DNA of 64,000 nt from the NCBI GenBank assembly GCA_009667805.1, contig CM019075.1, positions 17,290,376 to 17,354,375 of the forward strand, read 5' to 3'. This stretch comes from Leptobrachium leishanense (Eukaryota > Chordata > Amphibia > Anura > Megophryidae). Positions within the stretch are counted from its first letter, which is position 1; each line of letters opens with the position of its first letter. The position numbers were made by a program, and so were the translations under genes. Positions 23,201 to 32,159 of this stretch are shown piece after piece. The notes beneath the pieces are model-generated. The model was not told the DNA's origin. It was given only the letters and a program-made list of their open reading frames with translations, and did not search any database.

Positions 23201-26200
23201 CCGGGATACAAAGCGCGATCCACCTATGGAGGATCACGCTTTGCACACTGAGCGCACAGAGTGGAAGTAACAGCCCCTCTCACGGACGTTCCTTCCTCGC
23301 TCTGTTAACGCTCGTGTGCCGCCAGCCTGAAAGATCCTAAAAAATGAAATAAATAGACTTTTTGCTGTAGATTAAAATAATATACGGTTTATTAGATATG
23401 GGATTAAAACAGGAATATTTTTATCATTGAATTGATTGATATGGGATTCGCCTGAATAAACCTGATGAAAACACCGAACAGCAGGGCACTTCGGCAATTT
23501 TTAATCTGCTGTTCGGTGTCTCTGAATAGATTAACCATTGCTTCTCTTTGAGGGATTTCACTGCCCTCGAACAGGCACCTTACCTGCTGGCAGTTCGCCA
23601 AAATCTTTGAATAGCCGAATGGCCCTGGGATTCCCTGTTCGTTGACATTTCGGGGCTAGATCGGCTCTCTCTGAATAACCCCTACAGTGAAATGACAACT
23701 TGGAGGACTTCCTCCGCAGGATGCCGTACAGTACTTGTCACCGTTCCCTCCAATCTCTCTTTGCTGACATTGTCTCGCGGAGTTCTCAGCATATTGTCCT
23801 TCTGTCCCAGCGTTCTGTGTAGTCTGCACCAACTTTCAGTGGAGATCACCACTTTAAAGGAACACTACTGACGAGTGGAGGTCCTTTTTTCTTCCCCCTT
23901 AATAATTGGGCAGAGGCTGCTGACAGTCTCTGCTCAATTATTTTTTAATTTTTTTTATTTTGCCCCGTTTTACTCACCTTTTTGTTCCTCGCCGAGCGCA
24001 GCTCCTCCTCTCCGGCTCAGGGACTCCCGACCCAGAAGTCCCTGTGGCTTTTCATGTTTAGCATAGGGAACGCAAATTGCGCACCGAGACTGGACTTGCG
24101 ATCTTAACGTATACAAGCCGCGTAGCGCATGCGCAGCTCCAATCCACTGTGGCCTTTCTGAGACCGATCGCTAACGCAATTGGAGATAGTGACGTCTGCA
24201 CGCTCTGTGACGCTGGATGGGGTGGAGGAAACTCCTCCACTTCACCTAACATTTATACAGAAATGGGGGCTGGGAGGGGGACACTTCACACATCCTGAGC
24301 ACTTTATAAATGTGAAGTGGTCAGGATGTGTAGAGCGTCCCATTAAAACCACTGAAGAACTAGTCACAGTATTTGTAAACACAGAATAAAAATGGCGGTA
24401 CTGTTGTTTTTGAAGGAACTTGGTCTACTGGTGTCGGCGTTTCCTTCTGTACCGCTGTGGCTGCAACAACAATGAACATCTGCACTTTGTGTATAACCCC
24501 TAAAGGAGGGATCTCAAACTCTCGCCACCCAGATGCTCCTGAACCACGACTCCCATGATTCTCCAGCCATCTTGCATCCAAAGAATTCTGGGAATGGCAG
24601 TCAATCAACGTCTGGGGGAGTCGGAAATCGTGCATTAAAGTGGTTAATACAGAGTCCTAGTTTACGGGTTTTTTTTTTAACTCTTTCTTTGTCATTCCGT
24701 CGGCTTTCAGGAGGCCATCGAAGCGAATTCACAGACATCCTGTCCCCTAACGTTCCTCACTCATCTGGGACCAGCGAGACTCTCTCATCGGAAGAGCTGC
24801 GGCGGCGGAGACAGATGTACTACGACAAGTAATTCCCCGTTCTTCCTCTATCATTGAAACATTATGCTTTGTTTTTAAATGGATCTGGCTCCGTGGTAAT
24901 GTTATGATGAGTTTATCTTGAGTTGAGTATTCTCTTGTCCTTATGTCTCTTCGTCAATCCTGGAACTGTCGAGCCCAGACACGGGACTCGAGAACCTTTT
25001 GCCAGAACAGCCAATTCTATTATCTGAGAAACAGAGAGGTTTGTGAGGATCCTGAGGACGAGCAACGGTACTAGTGGCCTGCTCTACGGTGTGGCCCGCT
25101 CAGGTCTCACAAGGCTTAGGCTCGATTGTACCATTACAGGGACAACTGCTCCATATGCAAATCAGACACATCACCCAGAAAGGGCGGCCAGTACTGAATG
25201 CCAAGGACGTCATCCCTGATGATCGTTTTGGCCTTGTTAGGCCTCGTCAGGAGGGTAGAGCTGACACCCCTCTAGGCACATCGAGCAAGGGGTCCACGTC
25301 TGGACTACTTTCACTAGTGCCGTTGTTCGTTCTCAGGACCCTCACAAACCTCTAAGTCTACAGGGTAATCCAGACATGGACCCCTTGCTTGATGTACCTA
25401 TACCTTTCCTGATGAGGCCTAACAAGGCCGAAACGAACGTCGGGGATCTCTCGTGCAGGGATGACATCCTTGGCATTTCAGTGATGGCATCTGATTTGCA
25501 TATGAAGCAGTTGTCCCTGTAAAGTCTTGTGAGACCTGAGCGGGCCCCACCGTAGAGCAGGACACTAGTACCGGTGCTTGTCCTCAGGATCCTCACAAAC
25601 GTCTCTCTATTATCTGGCATTAACCTTTTCCATTCCTTGTCCTCTGCAATTCTCCATTTTTTTTTTTCCGGCTGTTTTTATTCATCCTGCATAGTCTCCA
25701 TCACTCACGCCACTGGTGTATTTTGGCCTAGGCCGGCACTTTTTGAGGGGGCGGCGGCCCGCACTGGGTGGCCCCACCCCTAAAAAAAAAAAGTATTTTA
25801 CCAGGAAGGATGCATTGAGATTTCACTAATTTACACTTTCAATTTCACTTTCCAGGGGGCAGCAAAAAACCTCACCACTGAATGGATTACTCACAGAGCA
25901 CCGAAATGACGCCAACTTTTTGGTGTTCTGTAGTTCCCTGCACTTAGGAGAATAAAATTTCCCCACCCTGCAGTGAATTCACCATTCACCGCAGGGTCCC
26001 CAAAGTGCATGGAGTCGGCCGCTGAATGCTGCCACCGCAAACCCGTGGCCTGCTGTTTTCAAAAGAACTACTGAACGAAAATGTCTGGAATTTACATATA
26101 AGATCCTATGATTGATAATAAGAAAAACTGCTATTAAAAAAAGGGGGGGAATTTTGCCCAAAAAAATCTGAAAAATGACTAAAAGGTACTAAAAAAAAAT

Positions 26201-27870
26201 CAATAAGTAAAGACTTTTTACTGCAGATTAAAATAATAAATGATTTATTAGATATTGCATAAAAACGGGAATATTTTTAACATTGAAACCTATGGGGTTC
26301 GCCTGAATAAACCTGCTGATCGAAACCACCGAACATCAGGGCATTTCACTGACATTTCTCTGAGTCTCAGTACCACATGACTGGCTGAACCATGTGAAAC
26401 GCATGCGCGCAGCTGCCCGCCCTTTCGTTAACACAGACTCTATTCTGGACTGAACACCCACCGGGAAGGGAATCAAAGCTACAGTGCACCCTCTGGCAGT
26501 GGCACCCCACTGCTGACAAGATGGCTCCACAGCATAATTGCTGTGTGCTCATATACACTCGGTTTGCTGGGAGTTTTACTGCAGTGGATTCTGATGCACT
26601 CATACACACCGCACATTGCATTGCTGTGAGTTTTATTGCTGTGGATTCTGATACGCTGACACACACCACACATTGCATTGCTGTGAGTTTTATTGCTGTG
26701 AATTGTGATGCACTCATACACACCGCACATTGCATTGCTGGGAGTTTTATTGCTGTGGATTCTGATACGCTGACACACACCAAACATTGCATTGCTGGGA
26801 GTTTTATTGCTGTGGATTCTGTGATACACACTGCACATTACTGTGAGTTTTATTGCTGTGCAGTTCTGTGATATGCTCATACACACTGCACATTTCTGTG
26901 GGTTTTATTGCTGTGCAGCTCTGTGATATGCTCATATGCAGTGCACGTTTCTGTGGATTTTATTGTTTAACCAATTAGAGCGGCTGTGATCCAGTATACT
27001 TGACATGCGTGGCTGTTCTTTGTAAAAATGCTTGAATTTAAAACATTTCATAATTTTCTTTATCTCAATAGATACATTTGAAATGGTATACAAAATATAC
27101 AAGTAGGCACTTGGTATCCACTTTTAATAATAAAGAGAGGAAAAGGCGGCGCTTAAAGAGGAAGGGTGGGGATTAACCAGGAAGAGGTGTGCCCTTGACA
27201 GGAAGGGGTGCGTCAAATTTAAATTAGGGGGTGCACAGGTTTAGTCAGGCCTAGGGCAGCACAAAACCTAAATACACCACTGACTCACGCAAGTGTTTTC
27301 TTTAAGGCAACAGCAGCTGAACACGGAACCTCAGACCTCTGCCTGCACCGGAGAAACGTCCAAAACGCTAACAAACGACTCAGGTATCTGGATTTATTTC
27401 GGTTTATTATCCCACGGCTGTGATGAGGAAGGTGTAAAGATACACATGCTTTGATCCGATATGTGGGTTACCGGTAAATACACACTTGCCTTTGATTCTC
27501 TCGTGTGGGCACCAATAATCCGTAATACTCCAAAATAAGATGAGCAGGTACTGTATCTTTGATCCCATATAACACCGGAAACTGTTAACCCCTTAAGGAC
27601 CAAGGGTCTTTAAAGTCAATGCATTTATGACGTAACCGCTACATCATTGGTCCTTACAGGGTTAGAGTAGCTGTGGCCCATGTTGGATACACTACCTCCA
27701 TGATAATTTACTGAAGCGTCCCTTTAATGTGTACGGTAACCTGCCTCTGATACCTGACTTCATTTTTCCACGCAGATGCGACCGTGAACGATGAAGACAT
27801 GATGAAAGCTGCTATGAACATGACTTTAGACGTAGCTGCAAACCCCTCGAAACCTGCAGAAGAGAAATGA
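11204..27870 (+). CDS. ATXN3: ATXN3, ataxin-3 Josephin deubiquitinase, CDS span (11 exons, complete)
   Basis: Joining the 11 exons gives 1065 bases in one frame: 354 residues plus stop. Ataxin-3 is a cysteine protease that edits ubiquitin chains in the cytosol and nucleus and works with VCP/p97. The Josephin domain (residues 1 to about 180) keeps Cys14 (GSLCAQHCLNN), His119 (KEHWFTV) and Asn134 (WFNLNSLL). UIM1 is at about 225-239 (ALALSRQQ), UIM2 at about 244-258 (RRAIQLSMQ) and a UIM3-like motif at about 329-343 (MMKAAMNMTLD). The VCP-binding basic motif is RRRR at 289-292. Only three glutamines (299-301) stand where the human polyQ lies. Exon phases are in register with the human protein; exon 7 is one codon shorter than human and exon 8 one codon longer. 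I see no disruption, so the gene looks functional. Confidence 0.97.
11228..12846. other. ATXN3: ATXN3 intron 1
   Basis: No exon seen. It contains a 35-bp tandem duplication (GTGACATCCGCATGCTCTGC unit, 12306-12385) joined to the right half of a family A MITE (about 12390-12600). Sequence near 12080-12260 is also found in diverged form at 24000-24230. Confidence 0.6.
12390..12600. mobile_element. Right half of a family A MITE
   Basis: Contains GAGTGGAAGGAACGTCCACT and ends TCTCTGACCCCGGCCTTAG; the left terminus is missing. Confidence 0.6.
12847..13011 (+). CDS. ATXN3: ATXN3 exon 2 (catalytic Cys14)
   Basis: Acceptor GTTACAG ends at 12846, donor GTAAGG from 13012; 165 bases. Encodes QEGSLCAQHCLNNLLQGEYF and on to EDYRVFMQ, including the nucleophile Cys14. 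The donor region is tandemly duplicated downstream (see 13004-13112). Confidence 0.97.
13004..13112 (+). repeat. ATXN3: Tandem duplication carrying the exon 2 splice donor
   Basis: TTCATGCAAGTAAGGGGGTC, the exon 2 end plus donor, recurs as GATCATGCAAGTAAGGGGGG about 45 bases later with a shared ATATAAACCA tail. A partial third copy has ATTCATGCGAGTATG. The first copy gives the conserved reading frame. Confidence 0.8.
13475..13657. mobile_element. Short hAT-like MITE (GTGGTTCCCAACC family)
   Basis: Starts CAGTGGTTCCCAACCCCATT and ends GGTTTGGGAAACACTG. Shares interior sequence (CAGGTTTGCAGGATATGTGA, TTTGCTGCTCAGTGATT) with 37650-37818 and 41077-41235, and ends with 15372-15978. Confidence 0.75.
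13880..14350 (-). mobile_element. Old LINE-derived repeat (CR1/L2-like), minus orientation
   Basis: The segment with ACAGCTTTATTGTTCTCACT, TTTCCTTTCCTCCAGTGT, CCTCATAACTTAAATCTTCC and TCTGCACTTTTTCTAGCACC resembles a widespread vertebrate LINE 3' region in reverse. Assignment is from memory of the pattern and needs a repeat-library search. Confidence 0.4.
14401..14445 (+). CDS. ATXN3: ATXN3 exon 3
   Basis: 45 bases encoding QPSGNMDDSGFFSIQ; acceptor TTTTTCATAG, donor GTGAGC. Same phase and sequence as the mammalian exon, which is alternatively skipped in some human transcripts. Confidence 0.97.
14627..14712 (+). CDS. ATXN3: ATXN3 exon 4
   Basis: 86 bases, acceptor TTTGACAG, donor GTAAGA. 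Encodes VISDALRVWGLELILFNSPE and on to IDP, the central Josephin sheet. Intron 3 before it is only 181 bases. Confidence 0.97.
15010..15273. mobile_element. MER2/Tigger-like MITE
   Basis: Starts CAGGCTGCGTATCCCTTCTC and ends GATGAGGGATACTCAACCC, inverted ends typical of pogo/Tigger elements such as MER2. Interior GCCTGAAGGGAGTTTTATAC and GTGGCGTCAT also resemble that family. Preceded by TA. Confidence 0.5.
15372..15978. mobile_element. hAT non-autonomous element with 8-bp target duplication
   Basis: Ends CAGTGGTTCCCAACCCCGGT and TTGGGAACCACTG. Flanks GTTTAAGG (15364-15371) and GTTTAAGC (15979-15986) match at 7 of 8, the hAT duplication length. No transposase. Confidence 0.85.
16550..16881. 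mobile_element. MITE family A copy in ATXN3 intron 4
   Basis: Left end GGCCAGGGTCAGTCGAGC, right end GCTCGTCTGACACTGGCCTA. Interior shares GCGTCAGAGTGGAAGGAACA with the other family A copies. Confidence 0.8.
17112..17178 (+). CDS. ATXN3: ATXN3 exon 5 (catalytic His119)
   Basis: 67 bases, acceptor TTTGCAG, donor GTAGGT. Encodes NEKAFICNYKEHWFTVRKLG with the catalytic histidine. Confidence 0.97.
17179..18912. other. ATXN3: ATXN3 intron 5, left part
   Basis: No exon seen. 17886-18200 is a purine-rich GA tract with long open frames on both strands that are compositional. 18308-18480 is an interspersed repeat with ATTTATAAAGCGCTAGCAAG and TAGCGCTGTACAATGGGA. Confidence 0.5.
18913..19659. mobile_element. 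hAT non-autonomous element, perfect 8-bp target duplication
   Basis: Ends CAGGGACGTGCGGTGAGG and CCCTGACGGCACGTCCCTG. Both sides carry ATTCCCAG (18905-18912 and 19660-19667). Inside, a 42-bp unit with TGCCACTAGAGGGAGCTGCC repeats three times (19155-19290). No transposase frame recognised. Confidence 0.9.
20141..20378. repeat. Foldback repeat with hammerhead-like motif
   Basis: About 100-base arms: TGTGTCAGGGAAAACTTGAA and GAGTATAGCAAGAGGCTGGC on the left are mirrored by GCCGGCTATTCTCTTGCTAT and TTTTCCCTGACACGGGTC on the right. The centre holds CTGATGAAGCTGCTTG and ACGCGCG blocks in both orientations. Confidence 0.8.
20253..20299 (+). ncRNA. Hammerhead-like motif (degenerate) in foldback
   Basis: GCTC stem I, exact core CTGATGA (20257-20263), one extra A, stem II GCTGCT/AGCAGC, then AAAAC where GAAAC is expected, CGCGCGTG, then GAGC closing stem I. 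Two conserved positions (G12 and the C17 cleavage base) are changed, so activity is unlikely in this strand. Confidence 0.45.
20700..20832. mobile_element. Dispersed hairpin repeat (GTTGTAGTTC family), copy 1
   Basis: Contains CTACAATTCCCAGAATGC and TTGGGAGTTGTAGTTCTAAAA, an inverted pair. Similar copies at 24509-24627 and 36256-36386. Such repeats begin near CAGGG-type ends and TCAAACTC. Confidence 0.6.
21019..21106 (+). CDS. ATXN3: ATXN3 exon 6 (catalytic Asn134)
   Basis: 88 bases, acceptor TTGTTACAG, donor GTAAGA. Encodes WFNLNSLLTDPELISDTYLA and on to QLQQEG. Asn134 completes the active site. Confidence 0.97.
21516..21570 (+). repeat. SINE/LINE-like 3' tail
   Basis: CAGCACCGTGGAATATGTTG then GGTGCTATATAAATAAA, a tail also seen at about 20550-20600 and 31985-32030. 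Confidence 0.45.
21636..21765 (+). CDS. ATXN3: ATXN3 exon 7
   Basis: 130 bases, acceptor GTTCCAG, donor GTAATG. Encodes YSIFVVKGDLPECEADQLL and on to RPRLIGEDAAARDR. The tail after IGE is one codon shorter than in human and not conserved; the frame is kept. Confidence 0.95.
21837..22363. repeat. 32-bp minisatellite in ATXN3 intron 7
   Basis: About 16 copies of a unit GGATGTGACTGGACGCAGCT + CCGCCCAGACTA with few variants. It fills most of the 763-base intron. Confidence 0.95.
22529..22698 (+). CDS. ATXN3: ATXN3 exon 8 (UIM1 and UIM2)
   Basis: 170 bases. The acceptor CCTACACTCAG is weak in pyrimidines; donor GTACGG. The first part (VQLSEQAVEGETLYEQ) is poorly conserved, then DENLQKALALSRQQ and EEADLRRAIQLSMQ form two tandem ubiquitin-interacting motifs. 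A minisatellite ends 166 bases upstream. Confidence 0.95.
22952..23684. mobile_element. MITE family C with nested family A MITE
   Basis: Left end ACAGGGGGTTATTCAGAGCG, right end CTCTCTCTGAATAACCCCT. Interior TTAAAATAATATACGGTTTA and GGGATTCGCCTGAATAAACC recurs at 25884-26350. A family A MITE (23064-23329) is inserted in it. Confidence 0.7.
23064..23329. mobile_element. MITE family A copy
   Basis: Left end CCTAAGGCCCCCGGCACACG, right end CGTGTGCCGCCAGCC, with interior CAGAGTGGAAGTAACAGCCC. Confidence 0.75.
24509..24627. mobile_element. Dispersed hairpin repeat, copy 2
   Basis: TCTCAAACTCTCGCCACCCA at the left, AAGAATTCTGGGAATGGCAG at the right; same family as 20700-20832. Confidence 0.5.
24711..24828 (+). 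CDS. ATXN3: ATXN3 exon 9 (VCP-binding basic motif)
   Basis: 118 bases, acceptor GGCTTTCAG, donor GTAATT. Ends SSEELRRRRQMYYDK, matching human TSEELRKRREAYFEK. The Arg-rich motif is the p97-binding site in human. Confidence 0.95.
25221..25250 (-). ncRNA. Hammerhead-like core in the opposite arm
   Basis: Reverse strand: CTGACGA, GGCC-TAACAA-GGCC, then AAAAC in place of GAAAC. One core base is changed compared with the + strand copy at 25409, and the GTC cleavage triplet is not evident. Confidence 0.45.
25409..25441 (+). ncRNA. Hammerhead ribozyme core, canonical at all conserved positions
   Basis: CTGATGA (25409-25415), stem II GGCC-TAACAA-GGCC (25416-25429), GAAA (25430-25433), then CGAACGTC, which can form a two-pair stem III A-C/G-U with loop GAAC and leave C at 25441 as the cleavage base. 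G10.1-C11.1 is present. Stem I pairing with the upstream CCTTTC is weak (mostly G-T), so activity is uncertain. Family knowledge: PLE hammerheads have this very short stem III. Confidence 0.6.
25884..26350. mobile_element. MITE family C, nested
   Basis: Shares ATTAAAATAATAAATGATTT, GGGGTTCGCCTGAATAAACC and CACAGAGCACCGAAATGACG with 22952-23684 and 28985-29260. Confidence 0.6.
26560..26960. repeat. 57-bp minisatellite
   Basis: Copies of TTGCTGTGGATTCTGATGCA plus CTCATACACACCGCACATTG with a GTGAGTTTTA tail; later copies are shorter. The period is divisible by three, which explains open frames on both strands. Confidence 0.9.
27307..27383 (+). CDS. ATXN3: ATXN3 exon 10 (three-Gln site)
   Basis: 77 bases. 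The acceptor TTTTCTTTAAG ends at 27306 and the donor GTATCT starts at 27384. Encodes K-QQQ-LNTEPQTSACTGETSK and on. Gln codons are CAA CAG CAG, with no expansion. A hAT element and its duplicated target end 16 bases upstream of this exon. Confidence 0.93.
27586..27666. mobile_element. Miniature piggyBac-like element
   Basis: GTTAACCCCTTAAGGACCAA at the left is mirrored by TTGGTCCTTACAGGGTTA at the right within about 80 bases. The ends match the TTAA-CCCCTTA...GACC termini of the large piggyBac at 48561-53312. Confidence 0.55.
27776..27870 (+). CDS. ATXN3: ATXN3 exon 11 (UIM3-like C-terminus, stop)
   Basis: Acceptor TTTCCACGCAG ends at 27775; stop TGA at 27868-27870. Encodes NDEDMMKAAMNMTLDVAAN and ends KPAEEK. 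It matches the human UIM3-containing isoform (EEDMLQAAVTMSLE), not the hydrophobic-tail isoform. Confidence 0.93.
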
Positions 27871-29913
27871 CCCCCCCCCTTTGTTCCACCGACCCAGAGC
27901 ACAACAAGTTGTCCGCCGCGTCACACGGGTAGCGAGGATGTACATATTAAGTCCACGTCTCGGAGAACGTCTGCTTGGGACATTTCCTGACGCTTTTATG
28001 AATGTCTTTTTATAGGTGTATTCTTTTTTTTATGTAGGCCCCCCGTACCCTTCAAGGCCCACCACTCCAGGGGAACAACGAAACCAACAGACCTTACCCT
28101 CCCTACAGAATCCCCTTTGCTCTTTTTTTTTTTCTCCCCCTCTGGCACGCATAGGTATCCGTTTAATGCAACTCTGCAAGGCTAAGCACAACAACGTGAC
28201 CAAACGAAACACAAGCAGCTGCATGGTAATACCCCACATGCCCCCCACGTCACCCCCTCATCGCCAAACGTTCCTCCTTTGTTCAGTACTTTTAGTTTTC
28301 GAGGGGGGTAGCACTACATCGTCTCCCGACTCGTTTCCTGCCCCTCTCGACGCAAAACGGGTTCTTGGTGCTCTCCACTGCGGTTTACAAAGTGCGGCTG
28401 TCGTCCTTTTTTTTTTTTTTTTTGAATTTTCGCAGCTCATGTTTAATGGATTTATGGACACCTATATACGTTTATTCCCCGCGTTTAGCATGACTGCCGA
28501 ATCCTTCCTCACAGCCGTCCCCCCGCACCTACTCTCTCGTTTTGTGTTGCATACACTGACTGATAAGGACTACCTCCTGCAAAATGTGGTTCTAGACTCG
28601 TCCACTGGCTATCAGAGGTCATCTCGGGGGGTAAAAAGATGGGAGAATGGATTCCCTCCCGCCCTCTCTGAAGATAAAATGTATTAAGAGTTCCATATGT
28701 TTGTGTATAATTGTGTTTTTGGCTTTAAGAAGGAAAAAAAAAATAGGACATTTTGTTGCCAAAAATAATATATATATTTTTTTTTTCCCCCACGGCTGTT
28801 TTGACTTGAAAGACCTTGTTTTTAATCCCAGCGTTTAAAGCCATGGGGGACCTCCACCTTTTGGCAAGTCAGTCTGTCAGACGGGGGTCACGGTCAAATT
28901 GGCAGTCACTGGCTGTGTCCCGATTCCAGCACGACTTTAACCCCTTCAATACTAAAGAGAGTTTGCAAAGCTTGGCTAAAAAAAAAATTCCCATTCTTCC
29001 AATGGGGTTATTAAATAGACGGCGAACTTGCCACCAAATTGCACCGAACGGTGAATTTCCCCGTAACGTTGTAATTTCGTGGCAGCTCGTCTATTCAGAA
29101 AGCCGGCAATTTGCCAAATTATGGTGAAATATGGTGCGGTTCGCCGCCATTTGGTGGCATCAAAATTGTCCCACAGAGAAGTAATGGTTAATCTATTCAC
29201 AGAACACCGAAATGTCGGTGAAATGCCTGTATTTACGGTGATTCAGTTCAACATTATTAAACGGGTGAATCCCATAGGATTCAATGTAAAAATATTAAAA
29301 ATAAAAAATGTTTTAAAGACTTCTTTTCGTTTTCAGCAAAAATACTTATTTTTATAGGAGGGGGGGGGGAGAATATATATATATATATATATATGTGTTT
29401 ATTATTGCAGAAGCCACCTGCACTTCATAGCAACTCAAAGAATTGCATCCCAGAGTTTCTGTGCCACATTACCCATATGCAGCAAGGAACTCTGGGTATA
29501 TATATATATATATATATTATATTATTATATATATATATATATATATGGCAGGACTTTGAAATTAACCCCAGCTGTTCCACCCCATTTTTAATAAGAATAT
29601 TAAATCTTTTTATCCCTCCTCGTCTGTCTTCCACTCTTCTTTCGGCTCCAGGCGTCTAGCTTCAGGAAGTAGCTAGATGCACGGCCGGCCAGTACAATGA
29701 GACGCAGCTCCTAGGGAAATGTTGAAGATGATCAGAACAACTACTGCACACGCAGCCAATCAGATGCTTGTCGTCAAAAACACGCTCAATCCAGCCGATT
29801 CTTCCTCACGTTTTCCCTGATGTCGTTTTTGTGCCTGCATGGAGCGGACCAAACCCCTGCTCAGGAATGGGTATAAAAAATAGCAAATATGCAAAAATAG
29901 CGGACTATAAGCC
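27871..29913. other. ATXN3 3'UTR and intergenic stretch
   Basis: T-rich and A-rich runs, TA microsatellites (29376-29394 and 29503-29546) and a family C-like MITE (about 28985-29260, with GTGAATTTCCCCGTAA and AGAACACCGAAATG). The 223-codon open frame at 28016-28687 lies here; I do not call it a gene. No clear AATAAA close to the stop. Confidence 0.5.
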
Positions 29914-30287
29914 TACAGTGGCAAGAAAAAGTATGTGAACCCTTTGGGATTATGTGGAGTTTTGCATGAATTGGTCATAAAATGTGCTCTGATCTTCATC
30001 TAAGTCACAACAATTTGAAAAACACAGTCTGCTTAAAATAATACAACACAATCACATATGTTTTTATTGAACAGAACATGTAAACATTCACAGTGTAGGG
30101 TGGAAAAAGTATGTGAACCCCCTAGCCTAATTACTTCTCCAAGAGCTAGTTGGAGCCAGGAGTGAGCCAATCTTGAGTCCAAACAGTGTGATATTATTGG
30201 ATGTGTTCCTGAAACCTGTCCTGCCCTTTAAAAACACACACCAGTTTTGGGTTTATTGGTTTCAAGAAGCACTGCCTGATGTGAACC

Positions 30288-31490
<1,203 letters not shown>

Positions 31491-31719
31491 GTCCAAAGGT
31501 TCACATACTTTTTCAACCCTGGACTGTGAATGTTTACATGTTCTGTTCAATAAAAACATGAAAACATATAATGTTTGTGTTGTATTATTTTAAGCAGACT
31601 GTGTTTTTCAAATTGTTGTGACTTAGATGTAGATCAGAGCACATTTTATGACCAATTCATGCAAAACTCCACGTAATCCCAAAGGGTTCACATACTTTTT
31701 CTTGCTACTGTAATCTTCA

Positions 31720-32040
31720 AGCCTTCAAGAAATCCCTCAAAACTCCAGCTCTTCAGATTAGGTACAACACCACTGATGCAACTCATCCCTCTGCTCATCA
31801 TGATTGAAGCAGTTTCCATGGCAACCCCATTCCTAAACCACTGGCACTAATGATCCTGCCGTACAGTAAAATTCCCCTCGTCTTCCTCAATCCCTCTAGA
31901 TTGTAAACTCCTATGAGCAGGGCCCTCTACACCTCTTGTTTCCATCATATGTCCATTTATCTGTATCTCGTTCCCTTTGTTTATTGTAAAGCGCTGCGCA
32001 AATTGTTGGCTCTATATAAATGATAACAATAATAATAGGA
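31720..32040 (+). repeat. Interspersed repeat 3' region
   Basis: Holds AACTCCAGCTCTTCAGATTA, TAGATTGTAAACTCCTATGA, GCAGGGCCCTCTACACCTC and the tail AAGCGCTGCGCAAATTG...GGCTCTATATAAATGATAAC. This is a common amphibian repeat type with a microsatellite tail; exact family not assigned. Confidence 0.55.
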
Positions 32041-32159
32041 GGAATAAACAGTGTTTATGGTGGCTAATGCGTGTACAGCCCACCTGAGTATATTGTACTG
32101 ACACCTGTCTGCCACAGGCTCGCAGGTATTTCAGACAACTGCTGTGGGATGTATCCATA

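Larger units (their letters stand above)
25020..25612. repeat. Foldback repeat (about 290-bp arms) with hammerhead cores, ATXN3 intron 9
   Basis: Left arm runs from GAGAGGTTTGTGAGGATCCT through CTGCTCTACGGTGTGGCCCG and GACAACTGCTCCATATGCAA; the right arm is its inverse, through TTGCATATGAAGCAGTTGTC and CGGGCCCCACCGTAGAGCAG to GATCCTCACAAACGTCTCTC. The centre is near 25350. Each arm holds a hammerhead core. Confidence 0.9.
25711..27282. mobile_element. hAT non-autonomous element (1.57 kb), perfect 8-bp target duplication, abutting ATXN3 exon 10
   Basis: Ends CACTGGTGTATTTTGGCC and AAAACCTAAATACACCACTG. Both sides carry ACTCACGC (25703-25710 and 27283-27290). It contains a family C MITE (25884-26350) and a 57-bp minisatellite (26560-26960). 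The right target copy ends 16 bases before exon 10. No transposase gene. Confidence 0.9.

Noticed and set aside
26367..26886. Long frames on both strands
   Set aside because: 57-bp minisatellite with a period divisible by three.
28016..28687. 223-codon frame after ATXN3
   Set aside because: Starts inside the 3'UTR region, contains T-run-encoded Phe stretches, and I recognise no domain or splice signals. Probably chance.
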